64,000 nucleotides of DNA, taken from Eudorina sp. 2006-703-Eu-15 (Eukaryota; Chlorophyta; Chlorophyceae; Chlamydomonadales; Volvocaceae). The position numbers and the translations under genes were made by a program. How positions within the stretch are numbered: position 1 is the stretch's first letter; every line of letters starts with the position of its first letter. Where the stretch lies: contig BDSI01000010.1 in the NCBI GenBank assembly GCA_003117195.1, forward strand, positions 1,678,469-1,742,468, read 5' to 3'. The notes beneath the pieces were generated by a model, which was not told where the DNA came from, ran no database searches, and worked only from the letters and a program-made list of their open reading frames with translations. Positions 9,529 through 22,972 of this stretch are shown here, piece by piece.

Positions 9529-11835
9529 ATGAAGGTTAAGGACCCCATTCAGCAGGCCGTTGCCAAAGCAAATAAAAATAAAAGGCGACGGCTTGGAGCA
9601 AAACAGCAACGGAATGCCCAGTCCCCGAGCCTTCTGACAAACGAACCATTCACAGCTGCCAATACGCAACAGGAACCGCTTAACAATGATATCGATGGGG
9701 CGTATGAGGTCGAAGATTTTGATCCGGATCATCCTGACGACGCGGAAGCATGGGAGGCTGCTGACGGATTCAGCGCAGCCGAGGAGGAACCAGAACCGGA
9801 GCCCGGACCAGAATGCACGTTAACACACGCTGTGCGGGAAGCGTACTTGCGTGACTTTGCAAATTCCGCGGAGAGTCGGACTTGCTTTCTGAGCAGCAGC
9901 GCTGGCGTCCTCGACAGCCTGGCCGGTAGCAGACCTGAGGCATGCGCCCGGTGCGCCGCGCGCTTCCCCGAAGGGGGGCGGACGTGCCCTGTAACCATCA
10001 TCACTTGGGAGCAGCCCATTTGCGTGGACGTCCCTGTGTGCTGGTGCACACCGTGTAGGGTGGCGCACAACGTGCGCCCCACAGAACTAAACTGCCTGCC
10101 CGACGCTAAGGCAGGGTGGGACCTCCATCTCCAGCGAGACGGACAGCACGTTCTGTGGTGGCACCAGTCGGTCCTGCAGCTGTTCGACCTTGTGTCATTT
10201 AGGAGCAGGCACCTGATTGCGGACGCGTTCTGTTCTGCACTCCTTGACACCTGGGAGCAGAATGGCATTCACCGCCCAGCATCCGTCTCGGTAAGCACGC
10301 TTCGTAAACGCCTTCGGCAAGCGCTCCTCCTGTACACGGACTGCCAGGGCGTCGTGGACGACTACCCGGAGGGCGCACTAAGCGATTGGCCCCGCGGAGC
10401 ACTGAATGGGTGCCCTTGTTGTGGGGACACTATCAGGTGCAGCAGTGCAGCGAATGGCGCTGCTGCCCCAGACCCCGTAACCGGCGCAGCAGCGCCGGGG
10501 GTCGTGGAAGAAGAAGCAGTGGCGGGCTGAAGCTGCCCTGGACAGTGCCAGGCGTCGCATCCGTGTCCTTGGGGCCTCGTTGGAGCAGACGGGCGGTGAT
10601 GCAGTCGCGGTAAGCAAACTTGTGATAACATCAGCTCCACAGGAGTCTGCACTTTGCAATGCCGAAGCATCCTTACCGCAATGCCAAATTATCCTTACGT
10701 ATGCAGGTGCAGCAGTCCCTTCAGCAGCAGCCCGGGCAGCTGGAAGCGGGTGAAGTGGTGCCTGCCAGCCCAGCGGCTGAATACGCTTGCTGCAGGCTTG
10801 CGCTTCAGAAGCTGCAGCGGGAGGACACCCTAGACGCCAGCTCTGACGCGGTGCGGCTTGGGTTGCTCTTCCCCGGGTCTGACTCAGTGCCGGTTAGGCA
10901 GCGCCCAGCCCTCATCCGTACAATTAAAAACCAGGCTGCCGATCTTGAGAAGGCCCATGCCTATGACCCCGCTGCTTGGGGGCCTGAGTCAGAGCTGATG
11001 AGCGCGGCCCTGGGGAGCCTGGCGAAGGGAGAGCTGCAGAAGCTTTTTGTTGAGGTGGAGGTGAGCCTGCTAGGTCGTATGGTCTTTAACAGCGGGAGCA
11101 TGTGGGCTCTCGTTTCATTGCCTGCCACCCATTGTCGCGTGTGGGGTTAGAGGATTACTCCGGGTTCCCCAACTCCGGGTGTTGGATGAAAACATGTCAT
11201 TTTCCTCCCTTCCCGCTCACTCTTGCACTTCTCGCCCAGGGGCTCTCCCCGCCCCCCCCCCCCCCCGCCGACGTTGCACACGTTTGCTCCTGCCTCCCTT
11301 CCCCGACCCGACCCATCAGGATGCCGTAGCTGACGTGCATGCCCTGGAGCACGTGGTGCAGAGACTCAGCGGGCGGCGGCATCAGCAGCAGCTTGCCATT
11401 AAGGAGAAAGGGCGCGCTAGGCAGCGGTTTGTGCAGCTCTGGGAGCAGCTTACCAGTTGGAGTGCTGTACCTGGAGCGGTGACCCCGGAGCTGGGGCAGG
11501 CGTTGGCCGTGAAGGGAGCACTAGGCCAGGCTCTGAACGCACAGCGGTTTCCCTGGGCTGCACAGTCAACCCATGGGGCGCCCCGAATGGAGGCAAGCTT
11601 GCGCCGGGTGCTGCAGGAGGAAGCACGGTGCAAGGAGGAGTTGGCGTTGATTAAGGGAGAAGTTGAGTGTGCCGTAGCATTCTATGCCCGCCGGGTGGCT
11701 CTGCTGGAGGCAGCAAGGCAGAACGTGCCTAGGACGAGCAGTCACGGAAGGTTGCTGCTCTTGCACCTTGCATGGCAGCAGCGCATGCTGGAGGGGTTCA
11801 CCTTGCTGCAAACGACCCAGGATGTGCCTCGTTAA
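9529..11835 (+). CDS. KDZ-type transposase-like protein lacking the catalytic core, copy 1
   Basis: ATG at 9529 opens a basic and acidic N-terminus. A Cys cluster follows (C139, C142, C153, C165, C171, C173, C176), then a WWHQSVLQLFDLVSFRSRHL stretch and a CPCC motif at 295-298. This layout resembles the CxC N-terminal module of KDZ (Kyakuja-Dileera-Zisupton) transposases. That frame ends at 10530. Phase-0 exons then follow in another frame: 10490-10609 (GT-AG intron 10610-10706), 10707-11060 (intron 11061-11319) and 11320-11835. They give a helical C-terminus (RVLQEEARCKEELALIKGEVE) like the KDZ tail. No YD..CQ or other catalytic core motif lies between the modules, so the unit looks internally deleted. 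How exon 1 joins exon 2 is unresolved; GTAAGC at 10291 is one donor, but using it would remove conserved-looking coding sequence. Six-G tract intact. KDZ assignment is by pattern recognition only. Confidence 0.55.
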
Positions 11836-12315
11836 TGTCAGCAGCTATCACCCGTGTTTGAGATGCACGGCTTGGGGAATGGACCACGCGATTGATGTGG
11901 TACATTGCGGTGGTGGGGCAATGACGGTTTGCCATCGTCTGGTTCGGTTGGGGGAAAGGTGGCAATGCACGGGGCTTGTTTCCACGGTGTGTTGTAACAT
12001 TTCTCGGCCACAGATAGCAAACGGGCATCCCCAACCCATGGGTCGCGATCCAATGGCCATGTCTCAGTACGATGCAGTCTGCTGCAGCACTGGTGCCGTC
12101 TCCCTTACAGATAGCGAACGGGCATCCCCAACCCATGGGTCGCGATGCGGATGCACCCACGGCCATGCCTCAGTACTACTCCACCCGCACCACTCAACCC
12201 GCACCACTACAGCAAACGAAGTCTTATACTATTTCTCCATTGTTGAAGCAATGTTGGCGCTGCTGATTTGGTGCATGATCCACACAATAGCTTAGGTTAC
12301 CAACATCAATAGCTT

Positions 12316-14615
12316 ATGAAGGTTAAGGACCCCATTCAGCAGGCCGTTGCCAAAGCAAATAAAAATAAAAGGCGACGGCTTGGAGCAAAACAGCAACGGA
12401 ATGCCCAGTCCCCGAGCCTTCTGACAAACGAACCATTCACAGCTGCCAATACGCAACAGGAACCGCTTAACAATGATATCGATGGGGCGTATGAGGTCGA
12501 AGATTTTGATCCGGATCATCCTGACGACGCGGAAGCATGGGAGGCTGCTGACGGATTCAGCGCAGCCGAGGAGGAACCAGAACCGGAGCCCGGACCAGAA
12601 TGCACGTTAACACACGCTGTGCGGGAAGCGTACTTGCGTGACTTTGCAAATTCCGCGGAGAGTCGGACTTGCTTTCTGAGCAGCAGCGCTGGCGTCCTCG
12701 ACAGCCTGGCCGGTAGCAGACCTGAGGCATGCGCCCGGTGCGCCGCGCGCTTCCCCGAAGGGGGCGGACGTGCCCTGTAACCATCATCACTTGGGAGCAG
12801 CCCATTTGCGTGGACGTCCCTGTGTGCTGGTGCACACCGTGTAGGGTGGCGCACAACGTGCGCCCCACAGAACTAAACTGCCTGCCCGACGCTAAGGCAG
12901 GGTGGGACCTCCATCTCCAGCGAGACGGACAGCACGTTCTGTGGTGGCACCAGTCGGTCCTGCAGCTGTTCGACCTTGTGTCATTTAGGAGCAGGCACCT
13001 GATTGCGGACGCGTTCTGTTCTGCACTCCTTGACACCTGGGAGCAGAATGGCATTCACCGCCCAGCATCCGTCTCGGTAAGCACGCTTCGTAAACGCCTT
13101 CGGCAAGCGCTCCTCCTGTACACGGACTGCCAGGGCGTCGTGGACGACTACCCGGAGGGCGCACTAAGCGATTGGCCCCGCGGAGCACTGAATGGGTGCC
13201 CTTGTTGTGGGGACACTATCAGGTGCAGCAGTGCAGCGAATGGCGCTGCTGCCCCAGACCCCGTAACCGGCGCAGCAGCGCCGGGGGTCGTGGAAGAAGA
13301 AGCAGTGGCGGGCTGAAGCTGCCCTGGACAGTGCCAGGCGTCGCATCCGTGTCCTTGGGGCCTCGTTGGAGCAGACGGGCGGTGATGCAGTCGCGGTAAG
13401 CAAACTTGTGATAACATCAGCTCCACAGGAGTCTGCACTTTGCAATGCCGAAGCATCCTTACCGCAATGCCAAATTATCCTTACGTATGCAGGTGCAGCA
13501 GTCCCTTCAGCAGCAGCCCGGGCAGCTGGAAGCGGGTGAAGTGGTGCCTGCCAGCCCAGCGGCTGAATACGCTTGCTGCAGGCTTGCGCTTCAGAAGCTG
13601 CAGCGGGAGGACACCCTAGACGCCAGCTCTGACGCGGTGCGGCTTGGGTTGCTCTTCCCCGGGTCTGACTCAGTGCCGGTTAGGCAGCGCCCAGCCCTCA
13701 TCCGTACAATTAAAAACCAGGCTGCCGATCTTGAGAAGGCCCATGCCTATGACCCCGCTGCTTGGGGGCCTGAGTCAGAGCTGATGAGCGCGGCCCTGGG
13801 GAGCCTGGCGAAGGGAGAGCTGCAGAAGCTTTTTGTTGAGGTGGAGGTGAGCCTGCTAGGTCGTATGGTCTTTAACAGCGGGAGCATGTGGGCTCTCGTT
13901 TCATTGCCTGCCACCCATTGTCGCGTGTGGGGTTAGAGGATTACTCCGGGTTCCCCAACTCCGGGTGTTGGATGAAAACATGTCATTTTCCTCCCTTCCC
14001 GCTCACTCTTGCACTTCTCGCCCCGGGGCCCTCCCGCCCCCCCCCCGCCGACGTTGCACACGTTTGCTCCTGCCTCCCTTCCCCGACCCGACCCATCAGG
14101 ATGCCGTAGCTGACGTGCATGCCCTGGAGCACGTGGTGCAGCGACTCAGCGGGCGGCGGCATCAGCAGCAGCTTGCCATTAAGGAGAAAGGGCGCGCTAG
14201 GCAGCGGTTTGTGCAGCTCTGGGAGCAGCTTACCAGTTGGAGTGCTGTACCTGGAGCGGTGACCCCGGAGCTGGGGCAGGCGTTGGCCGTGAAGGGAGCA
14301 CTAGGCCAGGCTCTGAACGCACAGCGGTTTCCCTGGGCTGCACAGTCAACCCATGGGGCGCCCCGAATGGAGGCAAGCTTGCGCCGGGTGCTGCAGGAGG
14401 AAGCACGGTGCAAGGAGGAGTTGGCGTTGATTAAGGGAGAAGTTGAGTGTGCCGTAGCATTCTATGCCCGCCGGGTGGCTCTGCTGGAGGCAGCAAGGCA
14501 GAACGTGCCTAGGACGAGCAGTCACGGAAGGTTGCTGCTCTTGCACCTTGCATGGCAGCAGCGCATGCTGGAGGGGTTCACCTTGCTGCAAACGACCCAG
14601 GATGTGCCTCGTTAA
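12316..14615 (+). pseudogene. KDZ-like gene copy 2, frameshifted in exon 1
   Basis: Same structure as copy 1 (exon 2 at 13276-13395, exon 3 at 13493-13846, exon 4 at 14100-14615). The G tract near 12760 has five Gs instead of six, so exon 1 shifts frame after the first Cys residues and stops at 12778-12780; the Cys cluster and CPCC module lie in the lost frame. Downstream exons are intact. Confidence 0.6.
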
Positions 14616-15095
14616 TGTCAGCAGCTATCACCCGTGTTTGAGATGCACGGCTTGGGGAATGGACCACGCGATTGATGTGGTACATTGCGGTGGTGGGGCA
14701 ATGACGGTTTGCCATCGTCTGGTTCGGTTGGGGGAAAGGTGGCAATGCACGGGGCTTGTTTCCACGGTGTGTTGTAACATTTCTCGGCCACAGATAGCAA
14801 ACGGGCATCCCCAACCCATGGGTCGCGATCCAATGGCCATGTCTCAGTACGATGCAGTCTGCTGCAGCACTGGTGCCGTCTCCCTTACAGATAGCGAACG
14901 GGCATCCCCAACCCATGGGTCGCGATGCGGATGCACCCACGGCCATGCCTCAGTACCACTCCACCCGCACCACTCAACCCGCACCACTACAGCAAACGAA
15001 GTCTTATACTATTTCTCCATTGTTGAAGCAATGTTGGCGCTGCTGATTTGGTGCATGATCCACACAATAGCTTAGGTTACCAACATCAATAGCTT

Positions 15096-17400
15096 ATGAA
15101 GGTTAAGGACCCCATTCAGCAGGCCGTTGCCAAAGCAAATAAAAATAAAAGGCGACGGCTTGGAGCAAAACAGCAACGGAATGCCCAGTCCCCGAGCCTT
15201 CTGACAAACGAACCATTCACAGCTGCCAATACGCAACAGGAACCGCTTAACAATGATATCGATGGGGCGTATGAGGTCGAAGATTTTGATCCGGATCATC
15301 CTGACGACGCGGAAGCATGGGAGGCTGCTGACGGATTCAGCGCAGCCGAGGAGGAACCAGAACCGGAGCCCGGACCAGAATGCACGTTAACACACGCTGT
15401 GCGGGAAGCGTACTTGCGTGACTTTGCAAATTCCGCGGAGAGTCGGACTTGCTTTCTGAGCAGCAGCGCTGGCGTCCTCGACAGCCTGGCCGGTAGCAGA
15501 CCTGAGGCATGCGCCCGGTGCGCCGCGCGCTTCCCCGAAGGGGGCGGACGTGCCCTGTAACCATCATCACTTGGGAGCAGCCCATTTGCGTGGACGTCCC
15601 TGTGTGCTGGTGCACACCGTGTAGGGTGGCGCACAACGTGCGCCCCACAGAACTAAACTGCCTGCCCGACGCTAAGGCAGGGTGGGACCTCCATCTCCAG
15701 TGAGACGGACAGCACGTTCTGTGGTGGCACCAGTCGGTCCTGCAGCTGTTCGACCTTGTGTCATTTAGGAGCAGGCACCTGATTGCGGACGCGTTCTGTT
15801 CTGCACTCCTTGACACCTGGGAGCAGAATGGCATTCACCGCCCAGCATCCGTCTCGGTAAGCACGCTTCGTAAACGCCTTCGGCAAGCGCTCCTCCTGTA
15901 CACGGACTGCCAGGGCGTCGTGGACGACTACCCGGAGGGCGCACTAAGCGATTGGCCCCGCGGAGCACTGAATGGGTGCCCTTGTTGTGGGGACACTATC
16001 AGGTGCAGCAGTGCAGCGAATGGCGCTGCTGCCCCAGACCCCGTAACCGGCGCAGCAGCGCCGGGGGTCGTGGAAGAAGAAGCAGTGGCGGGCTGAAGCT
16101 GCCCTGGACAGTGCCAGGCGTCGCATCCGTGTCCTTGGGGCCTCGTTGGAGCAGACGGGCGGTGATGCAGTCGCGGTAAGCAAACTTGTGATAACATCAG
16201 CTCCACAGGAGTCTGCACTTTGCAATGCCGAAGCATCCTTACCGCAATGCCAAATTATCCTTACGTATGCAGGTGCAGCAGTCCCTTCAGCAGCAGCCCG
16301 GGCAGCTGGAAGCGGGTGAAGTGGTGCCTGCCAGCCCAGCGGCTGAATACGCTTGCTGCAGGCTTGCGCTTCAGAAGCTGCAGCGGGAGGACACCCTAGA
16401 CGCCAGCTCTGACGCGGTGCGGCTTGGGTTGCTCTTCCCCGGGTCTGACTCAGTGCCGGTTAGGCAGCGCCCAGCCCTCATCCGTACAATTAAAAACCAG
16501 GCTGCCGATCTTGAGAAGGCCCATGCCTATGACCCCGCTGCTTGGGGGCCTGAGTCAGAGCTGATGAGCGCGGCCCTGGGAGCCTGGCGAAGGGAGAGCT
16601 GCAGAAGCTTTTTGTTGAGGTGGAGGTGAGCCTGCTAGGTCGTATGGTCTTTAACAGCGGGAGCATGTGGGCTCTCGTTTCATTGCCTGCCACCCATTGT
16701 CGCGTGTGGGGTTAGAGGATTACTCCGGGTTCCCCAACTCCGGGTGTTGGATGAAAACATGTCATTTTCCTCCCTTCCCGCTCACTCTTGCACTTCTCGC
16801 CCAGGGGCTCTCCCCGCCCCCCCCCCCCCCCGCCGACGTTGCACACGTTTGCTCCTGCCTCCCTTCCCCGACCCGACCCATCAGGATGCCGTAGCTGACG
16901 TGCATGCCCTGGAGCACGTGGTGCAGAGACTCAGCGGGCGGCGGCATCAGCAGCAGCTTGCCATTAAGGAGAAAGGGCGCGCTAGGCAGCGGTTTGTGCA
17001 GCTCTGGGAGCAGCTTACCAGTTGGAGTGCTGTACCTGGAGCGGTGACCCCGGAGCTGGGGCAGGCGTTGGCCGTGAAGGGAGCACTAGGCCAGGCTCTG
17101 AACGCACAGCGGTTTCCCTGGGCTGCACAGTCAACCCATGGGGCGCCCCGAATGGAGGCAAGCTTGCGCCGGGTGCTGCAGGAGGAAGCACGGTGCAAGG
17201 AGGAGTTGGCGTTGATTAAGGGAGAAGTTGAGTGTGCCGTAGCATTCTATGCCCGCCGGGTGGCTCTGCTGGAGGCAGCAAGGCAGAACGTGCCTAGGAC
17301 GAGCAGTCACGGAAGGTTGCTGCTCTTGCACCTTGCATGGCAGCAGCGCATGCTGGAGGGGTTCACCTTGCTGCAAACGACCCAGGATGTGCCTCGTTAA
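15096..17400 (+). pseudogene. KDZ-like gene copy 3, three disabling changes
   Basis: Has the five-G frameshift shared with copy 2 (near 15540), a CGA-to-TGA nonsense change at 15701-15703, and a one-base deletion in exon 3 near 16579 that shifts the helical region. Exon 2 is at 16056-16175, exon 3 starts at 16273, exon 4 is 16885-17400. This is the most degraded unit of an otherwise near-identical array. Confidence 0.65.
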
Positions 17401-17880
17401 TGTCAGCAGCTATCACCCGTGTTTGAGATGCACGGCTTGGGGAATGGACCACGCGATTGATGTGGTACATTGCGGTGGTGGGGCAATGACGGTTTGCCAT
17501 CGTCTGGTTCGGTTGGGGGAAAGGTGGCAATGCACGGGGCTTGTTTCCACGGTGTGTTGTAACATTTCTCGGCCACAGATAGCAAACGGGCATCCCCAAC
17601 CCATGGGTCGCGATCCAATGGCCATGTCTCAGTACGATGCAGTCTGCTGCAGCACTGGTGCCGTCTCCCTTACAGATAGCGAACGGGCATCCCCAACCCA
17701 TGGGTCGCGATGCGGATGCACCCACGGCCATGCCTCAGTACTACTCCACCCGCACCACTCAACCCGCACCACTACAGCAAACGAAGTCTTATACTATTTC
17801 TCCATTGTTGAAGCAATGTTGGCGCTGCTGATTTGGTGCATGATCCACACAATAGCTTAGGTTACCAACATCAATAGCTT

Positions 17881-20186
17881 ATGAAGGTTAAGGACCCCAT
17901 TCAGCAGGCCGTTGCCAAAGCAAATAAAAATAAAAGGCGACGGCTTGGAGCAAAACAGCAACGGAATGCCCAGTCCCCGAGCCTTCTGACAAACGAACCA
18001 TTCACAGCTGCCAATACGCAACAGGAACCGCTTAACAATGATATCGATGGGGCGTATGAGGTCGAAGATTTTGATCCGGATCATCCTGACGACGCGGAAG
18101 CATGGGAGGCTGCTGACGGATTCAGCGCAGCCGAGGAGGAACCAGAACCGGAGCCCGGACCAGAATGCACGTTAACACACGCTGTGCGGGAAGCGTACTT
18201 GCGTGACTTTGCAAATTCCGCGGAGAGTCGGACTTGCTTTCTGAGCAGCAGCGCTGGCGTCCTCGACAGCCTGGCCGGTAGCAGACCTGAGGCATGCGCC
18301 CGGTGCGCCGCGCGCTTCCCCGAAGGGGGGCGGACGTGCCCTGTAACCATCATCACTTGGGAGCAGCCCATTTGCGTGGACGTCCCTGTGTGCTGGTGCA
18401 CACCGTGTAGGGTGGCGCACAACGTGCGCCCCACAGAACTAAACTGCCTGCCCGACGCTAAGGCAGGGTGGGACCTCCATCTCCAGCGAGACGGACAGCA
18501 CGTTCTGTGGTGGCACCAGTCGGTCCTGCAGCTGTTCGACCTTGTGTCATTTAGGAGCAGGCACCTGATTGCGGACGCGTTCTGTTCTGCACTCCTTGAC
18601 ACCTGGGAGCAGAATGGCATTCACCGCCCAGCATCCGTCTCGGTAAGCACGCTTCGTAAACGCCTTCGGCAAGCGCTCCTCCTGTACACGGACTGCCAGG
18701 GCGTCGTGGACGACTACCCGGAGGGCGCACTAAGCGATTGGCCCCGCGGAGCACTGAATGGGTGCCCTTGTTGTGGGGACACTATCAGGTGCAGCAGTGC
18801 AGCGAATGGCGCTGCTGCCCCAGACCCCGTAACCGGCGCAGCAGCGCCGGGGGTCGTGGAAGAAGAAGCAGTGGCGGGCTGAAGCTGCCCTGGACAGTGC
18901 CAGGCGTCGCATCCGTGTCCTTGGGGCCTCGTTGGAGCAGACGGGCGGTGATGCAGTCGCGGTAAGCAAACTTGTGATAACATCAGCTCCACAGGAGTCT
19001 GCACTTTGCAATGCCGAAGCATCCTTACCGCAATGCCAAATTATCCTTACGTATGCAGGTGCAGCAGTCCCTTCAGCAGCAGCCCGGGCAGCTGGAAGCG
19101 GGTGAAGTGGTGCCTGCCAGCCCAGCGGCTGAATACGCTTGCTGCAGGCTTGCGCTTCAGAAGCTGCAGCGGGAGGACACCCTAGACGCCAGCTCTGACG
19201 CGGTGCGGCTTGGGTTGCTCTTCCCCGGGTCTGACTCAGTGCCGGTTAGGCAGCGCCCAGCCCTCATCCGTACAATTAAAAACCAGGCTGCCGATCTTGA
19301 GAAGGCCCATGCCTATGACCCCGCTGCTTGGGGGCCTGAGTCAGAGCTGATGAGCGCGGCCCTGGGGAGCCTGGCGAAGGGAGAGCTGCAGAAGCTTTTT
19401 GTTGAGGTGGAGGTGAGCCTGCTAGGTCGTATGGTCTTTAACAGCGGGAGCATGTGGGCTCTCGTTTCATTGCCTGCCACCCATTGTCGCGTGTGGGGTT
19501 AGAGGATTACTCCGGGTTCCCCAACTCCGGGTGTTGGATGAAAACATGTCATTTTCCTCCCTTCCCGCTCACTCTTGCACTTCTCGCCCCGGGGCCCTCC
19601 CCGCCCCCCCCCCCCCCGCCGACGTTGCACACGTTTGCTCCTGCCTCCCTTCCCCGACCCGACCCATCAGGATGCCGTAGCTGACGTGCATGCCCTGGAG
19701 CACGTGGTGCAGCGACTCAGCGGGCGGCGGCATCAGCAGCAGCTTGCCATTAAGGAGAAAGGGCGCGCTAGGCAGCGGTTTGTGCAGCTCTGGGAGCAGC
19801 TTACCAGTTGGAGTGCTGTACCTGGAGCGGTGACCCCGGAGCTGGGGCAGGCGTTGGCCGTGAAGGGAGCACTAGGCCAGGCTCTGAACGCACAGCGGTT
19901 TCCCTGGGCTGCACAGTCAACCCATGGGGCGCCCCGAATGGAGGCAAGCTTGCGCCGGGTGCTGCAGGAGGAAGCACGGTGCAAGGAGGAGTTGGCGTTG
20001 ATTAAGGGAGAAGTTGAGTGTGCCGTAGCATTCTATGCCCGCCGGGTGGCTCTGCTGGAGGCAGCAAGGCAGAACGTGCCTAGGACGAGCAGTCACGGAA
20101 GGTTGCTGCTCTTGCACCTTGCATGGCAGCAGCGCATGCTGGAGGGGTTCACCTTGCTGCAAACGACCCAGGATGTGCCTCGTTAA
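17881..20186 (+). CDS. KDZ-type transposase-like protein lacking the catalytic core, copy 4
   Basis: Six-G tract, Cys cluster, CPCC motif and all downstream exons are intact (exon 2 at 18842-18961, exon 3 at 19059-19412, exon 4 at 19671-20186), as in copy 1. The first frame runs 17881-18882. The missing catalytic core and the unresolved exon 1-2 junction apply as in copy 1. It is one of three potentially expressible units. Confidence 0.55.
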
Positions 20187-20666
20187 TGTCAGCAGCTATC
20201 ACCCGTGTTTGAGATGCACGGCTTGGGGAATGGACCACGCGATTGATGTGGTACATTGCGGTGGTGGGGCAATGACGGTTTGCCATCATCTGGTTCGGTT
20301 GGGGGAAAGGTGGCAATGCACGGGGCTTGTTTCCACGGTGTGTTGTAACATTTCTCGGCCACAGATAGCAAACGGGCATCCCCAACCCATGGGTCGCGAT
20401 CCAATGGCCATGTCTCAGTACGATGCAGTCTGCTGCAGCACTGGTGCCGTCTCCCTTACAGATAGCGAACGGGCATCCCCAACCCATGGGTCGCGATGCG
20501 GATGCACCCACGGCCATGCCTCAGTACCACTCCACCCGCACCACTCAACCCGCACCACTACAGCAAACGAAGTCTTATACTATTTCTCCATTGTTGAAGC
20601 AATGTTGGCGCTGCTGATTTGGTGCATGATCCACACAATAGCTTAGGTTACCAACATCAATAGCTT

Positions 20667-22972
20667 ATGAAGGTTAAGGACCCCATTCAGCAGGCCGTTG
20701 CCAAAGCAAATAAAAATAAAAGGCGACGGCTTGGAGCAAAACAGCAACGGAATGCCCAGTCCCCGAGCCTTCTGACAAACGAACCATTCACAGCTGCCAA
20801 TACGCAACAGGAACCGCTTAACAATGATATCGATGGGGCGTATGAGGTCGAAGATTTTGATCCGGATCATCCTGACGACGCGGAAGCATGGGAGGCTGCT
20901 GACGGATTCAGCGCAGCCGAGGAGGAACCAGAACCGGAGCCCGGACCAGAATGCACGTTAACACACGCTGTGCGGGAAGCGTACTTGCGTGACTTTGCAA
21001 ATTCCGCGGAGAGTCGGACTTGCTTTCTGAGCAGCAGCGCTGGCGTCCTCGACAGCCTGGCCGGTAGCAGACCTGAGGCATGCGCCCGGTGCGCCGCGCG
21101 CTTCCCCGAAGGGGGGCGGACGTGCCCTGTAACCATCATCACTTGGGAGCAGCCCATTTGCGTGGACGTCCCTGTGTGCTGGTGCACGCCGTGTAGGGTG
21201 GCGCACAACGTGCGCCCCACAGAACTAAACTGCCTGCCCGACGCTAAGGCAGGGTGGGACCTCCATCTCCAGCGAGACGGACAGCACGTTCTGTGGTGGC
21301 ACCAGTCGGTCCTGCAGCTGTTCGACCTTGTGTCATTTAGGAGCAGGCACCTGATTGCGGACGCGTTCTGTTCTGCACTCCTTGACACCTGGGAGCAGAA
21401 TGGCATTCACCGCCCAGCATCCGTCTCGGTAAGCACGCTTCGTAAACGCCTTCGGCAAGCGCTCCTCCTGTACACGGACTGCCAGGGCGTCGTGGACGAC
21501 TACCCGGAGGGCGCACTAAGCGATTGGCCCCGCGGAGCACTGAATGGGTGCCCTTGTTGTGGGGACACTATCAGGTGCAGCAGTGCAGCGAACGGCGCTG
21601 CTGCCCCAGACCCCGTAACCGGCGCAGCAGCGCCGGGGGTCGTGGAAGAAGAAGCAGTGGCGGGCTGAAGCTGCCCTGGACAGTGCCAGGCGTCGCATCC
21701 GTGTCCTTGGGGCCTCGTTGGAGCAGACGGGCGGTGATGCAGTCGCGGTAAGCAAACTTGTGATAACATCAGCTCCACAGGAGTCTGCACTTTGCAATGC
21801 CGAAGCATCCTTACCGCAATGCCAAATTATCCTTACGTATGCAGGTGCAGCAGTCCCTTCAGCAGCAGCCCGGGCAGCTGGAAGCGGGTGAAGTGGTGCC
21901 TGCCAGCCCAGCGGCTGAATACGCTTGCTGCAGGCTTGCGCTTCAGAAGCTGCAGCGGGAGGACACCCTAGACGCCAGCTCTGACGCGGTGCGGCTTGGG
22001 TTGCTCTTCCCCGGGTCTGACTCAGTGCCGGTTAGGCAGCGCCCAGCCCTCATCCGTACAATTAAAAACCAGGCTGCCGATCTTGAGAAGGCCCATGCCT
22101 ATGACCCCGCTGCTTGGGGGCCTGAGTCAGAGCTGATGAGCGCGGCCCTGGGGAGCCTGGCGAAGGGAGAGCTGCAGAAGCTTTTTGTTGAGGTGGAGGT
22201 GAGCCTGCTAGGTCGTATGGTCTTTAACAGCGGGAGCATGTGGGCTCTCGTTTCATTGCCTGCCACCCATTGTCGCGTGTGGGGTTAGAGGATTACTCCG
22301 GGTTCCCCAACTCCGGGTGTTGGATGAAAACATGTCATTTTCCTCCCTTCCCGCTCACTCTTGCACTTCTCGCCCCGGGGCCCTCCCCGCCCCCCCCCCC
22401 CCCGCCGACGTTGCACACGTTTGCTCCTGCCTCCCTTCCCCGACCCGACCCATCAGGATGCCGTAGCTGACGTGCATGCCCTGGAGCACGTGGTGCAGAG
22501 ACTCAGCGGGCGGCGGCATCAGCAGCAGCTTGCCATTAAGGAGAAAGGGCGCGCTAGGCAGCGGTTTGTGCAGCTCTGGGAGCAGCTTACCAGTTGGAGT
22601 GCTGTACCTGGAGCGGTGACCCCGGAGCTGGGGCAGGCGTTGGCCGTGAAGGGAGCACTAGGCCAGGCTCTGAACGCACAGCGGTTTCCCTGGGCTGCAC
22701 AGTCAACCCATGGGGCGCCCCGAATGGAGGCAAGCTTGCGCCGGGTGCTGCAGGAGGAAGCACGGTGCAAGGAGGAGTTGGCGTTGATTAAGGGAGAAGT
22801 TGAGTGTGCCGTAGCATTCTATGCCCGCCGGGTGGCTCTGCTGGAGGCAGCAAGGCAGAACGTGCCTAGGACGAGCAGTCACGGAAGGTTGCTGCTCTTG
22901 CACCTTGCATGGCAGCAGCGCATGCTGGAGGGGTTCACCTTGCTGCAAACGACCCAGGATGTGCCTCGTTAA
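20667..22972 (+). CDS. KDZ-type transposase-like protein lacking the catalytic core, copy 5
   Basis: Intact like copies 1 and 4, with exon 1 frame 20667-21668, exon 2 at 21628-21747, exon 3 at 21845-22198 and exon 4 at 22457-22972. It carries a few synonymous or silent changes (for example at 21188 and 21593). Its 3' half is a mosaic of the two array subtypes. The following spacer is truncated at 23318, where the array ends. Confidence 0.55.
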
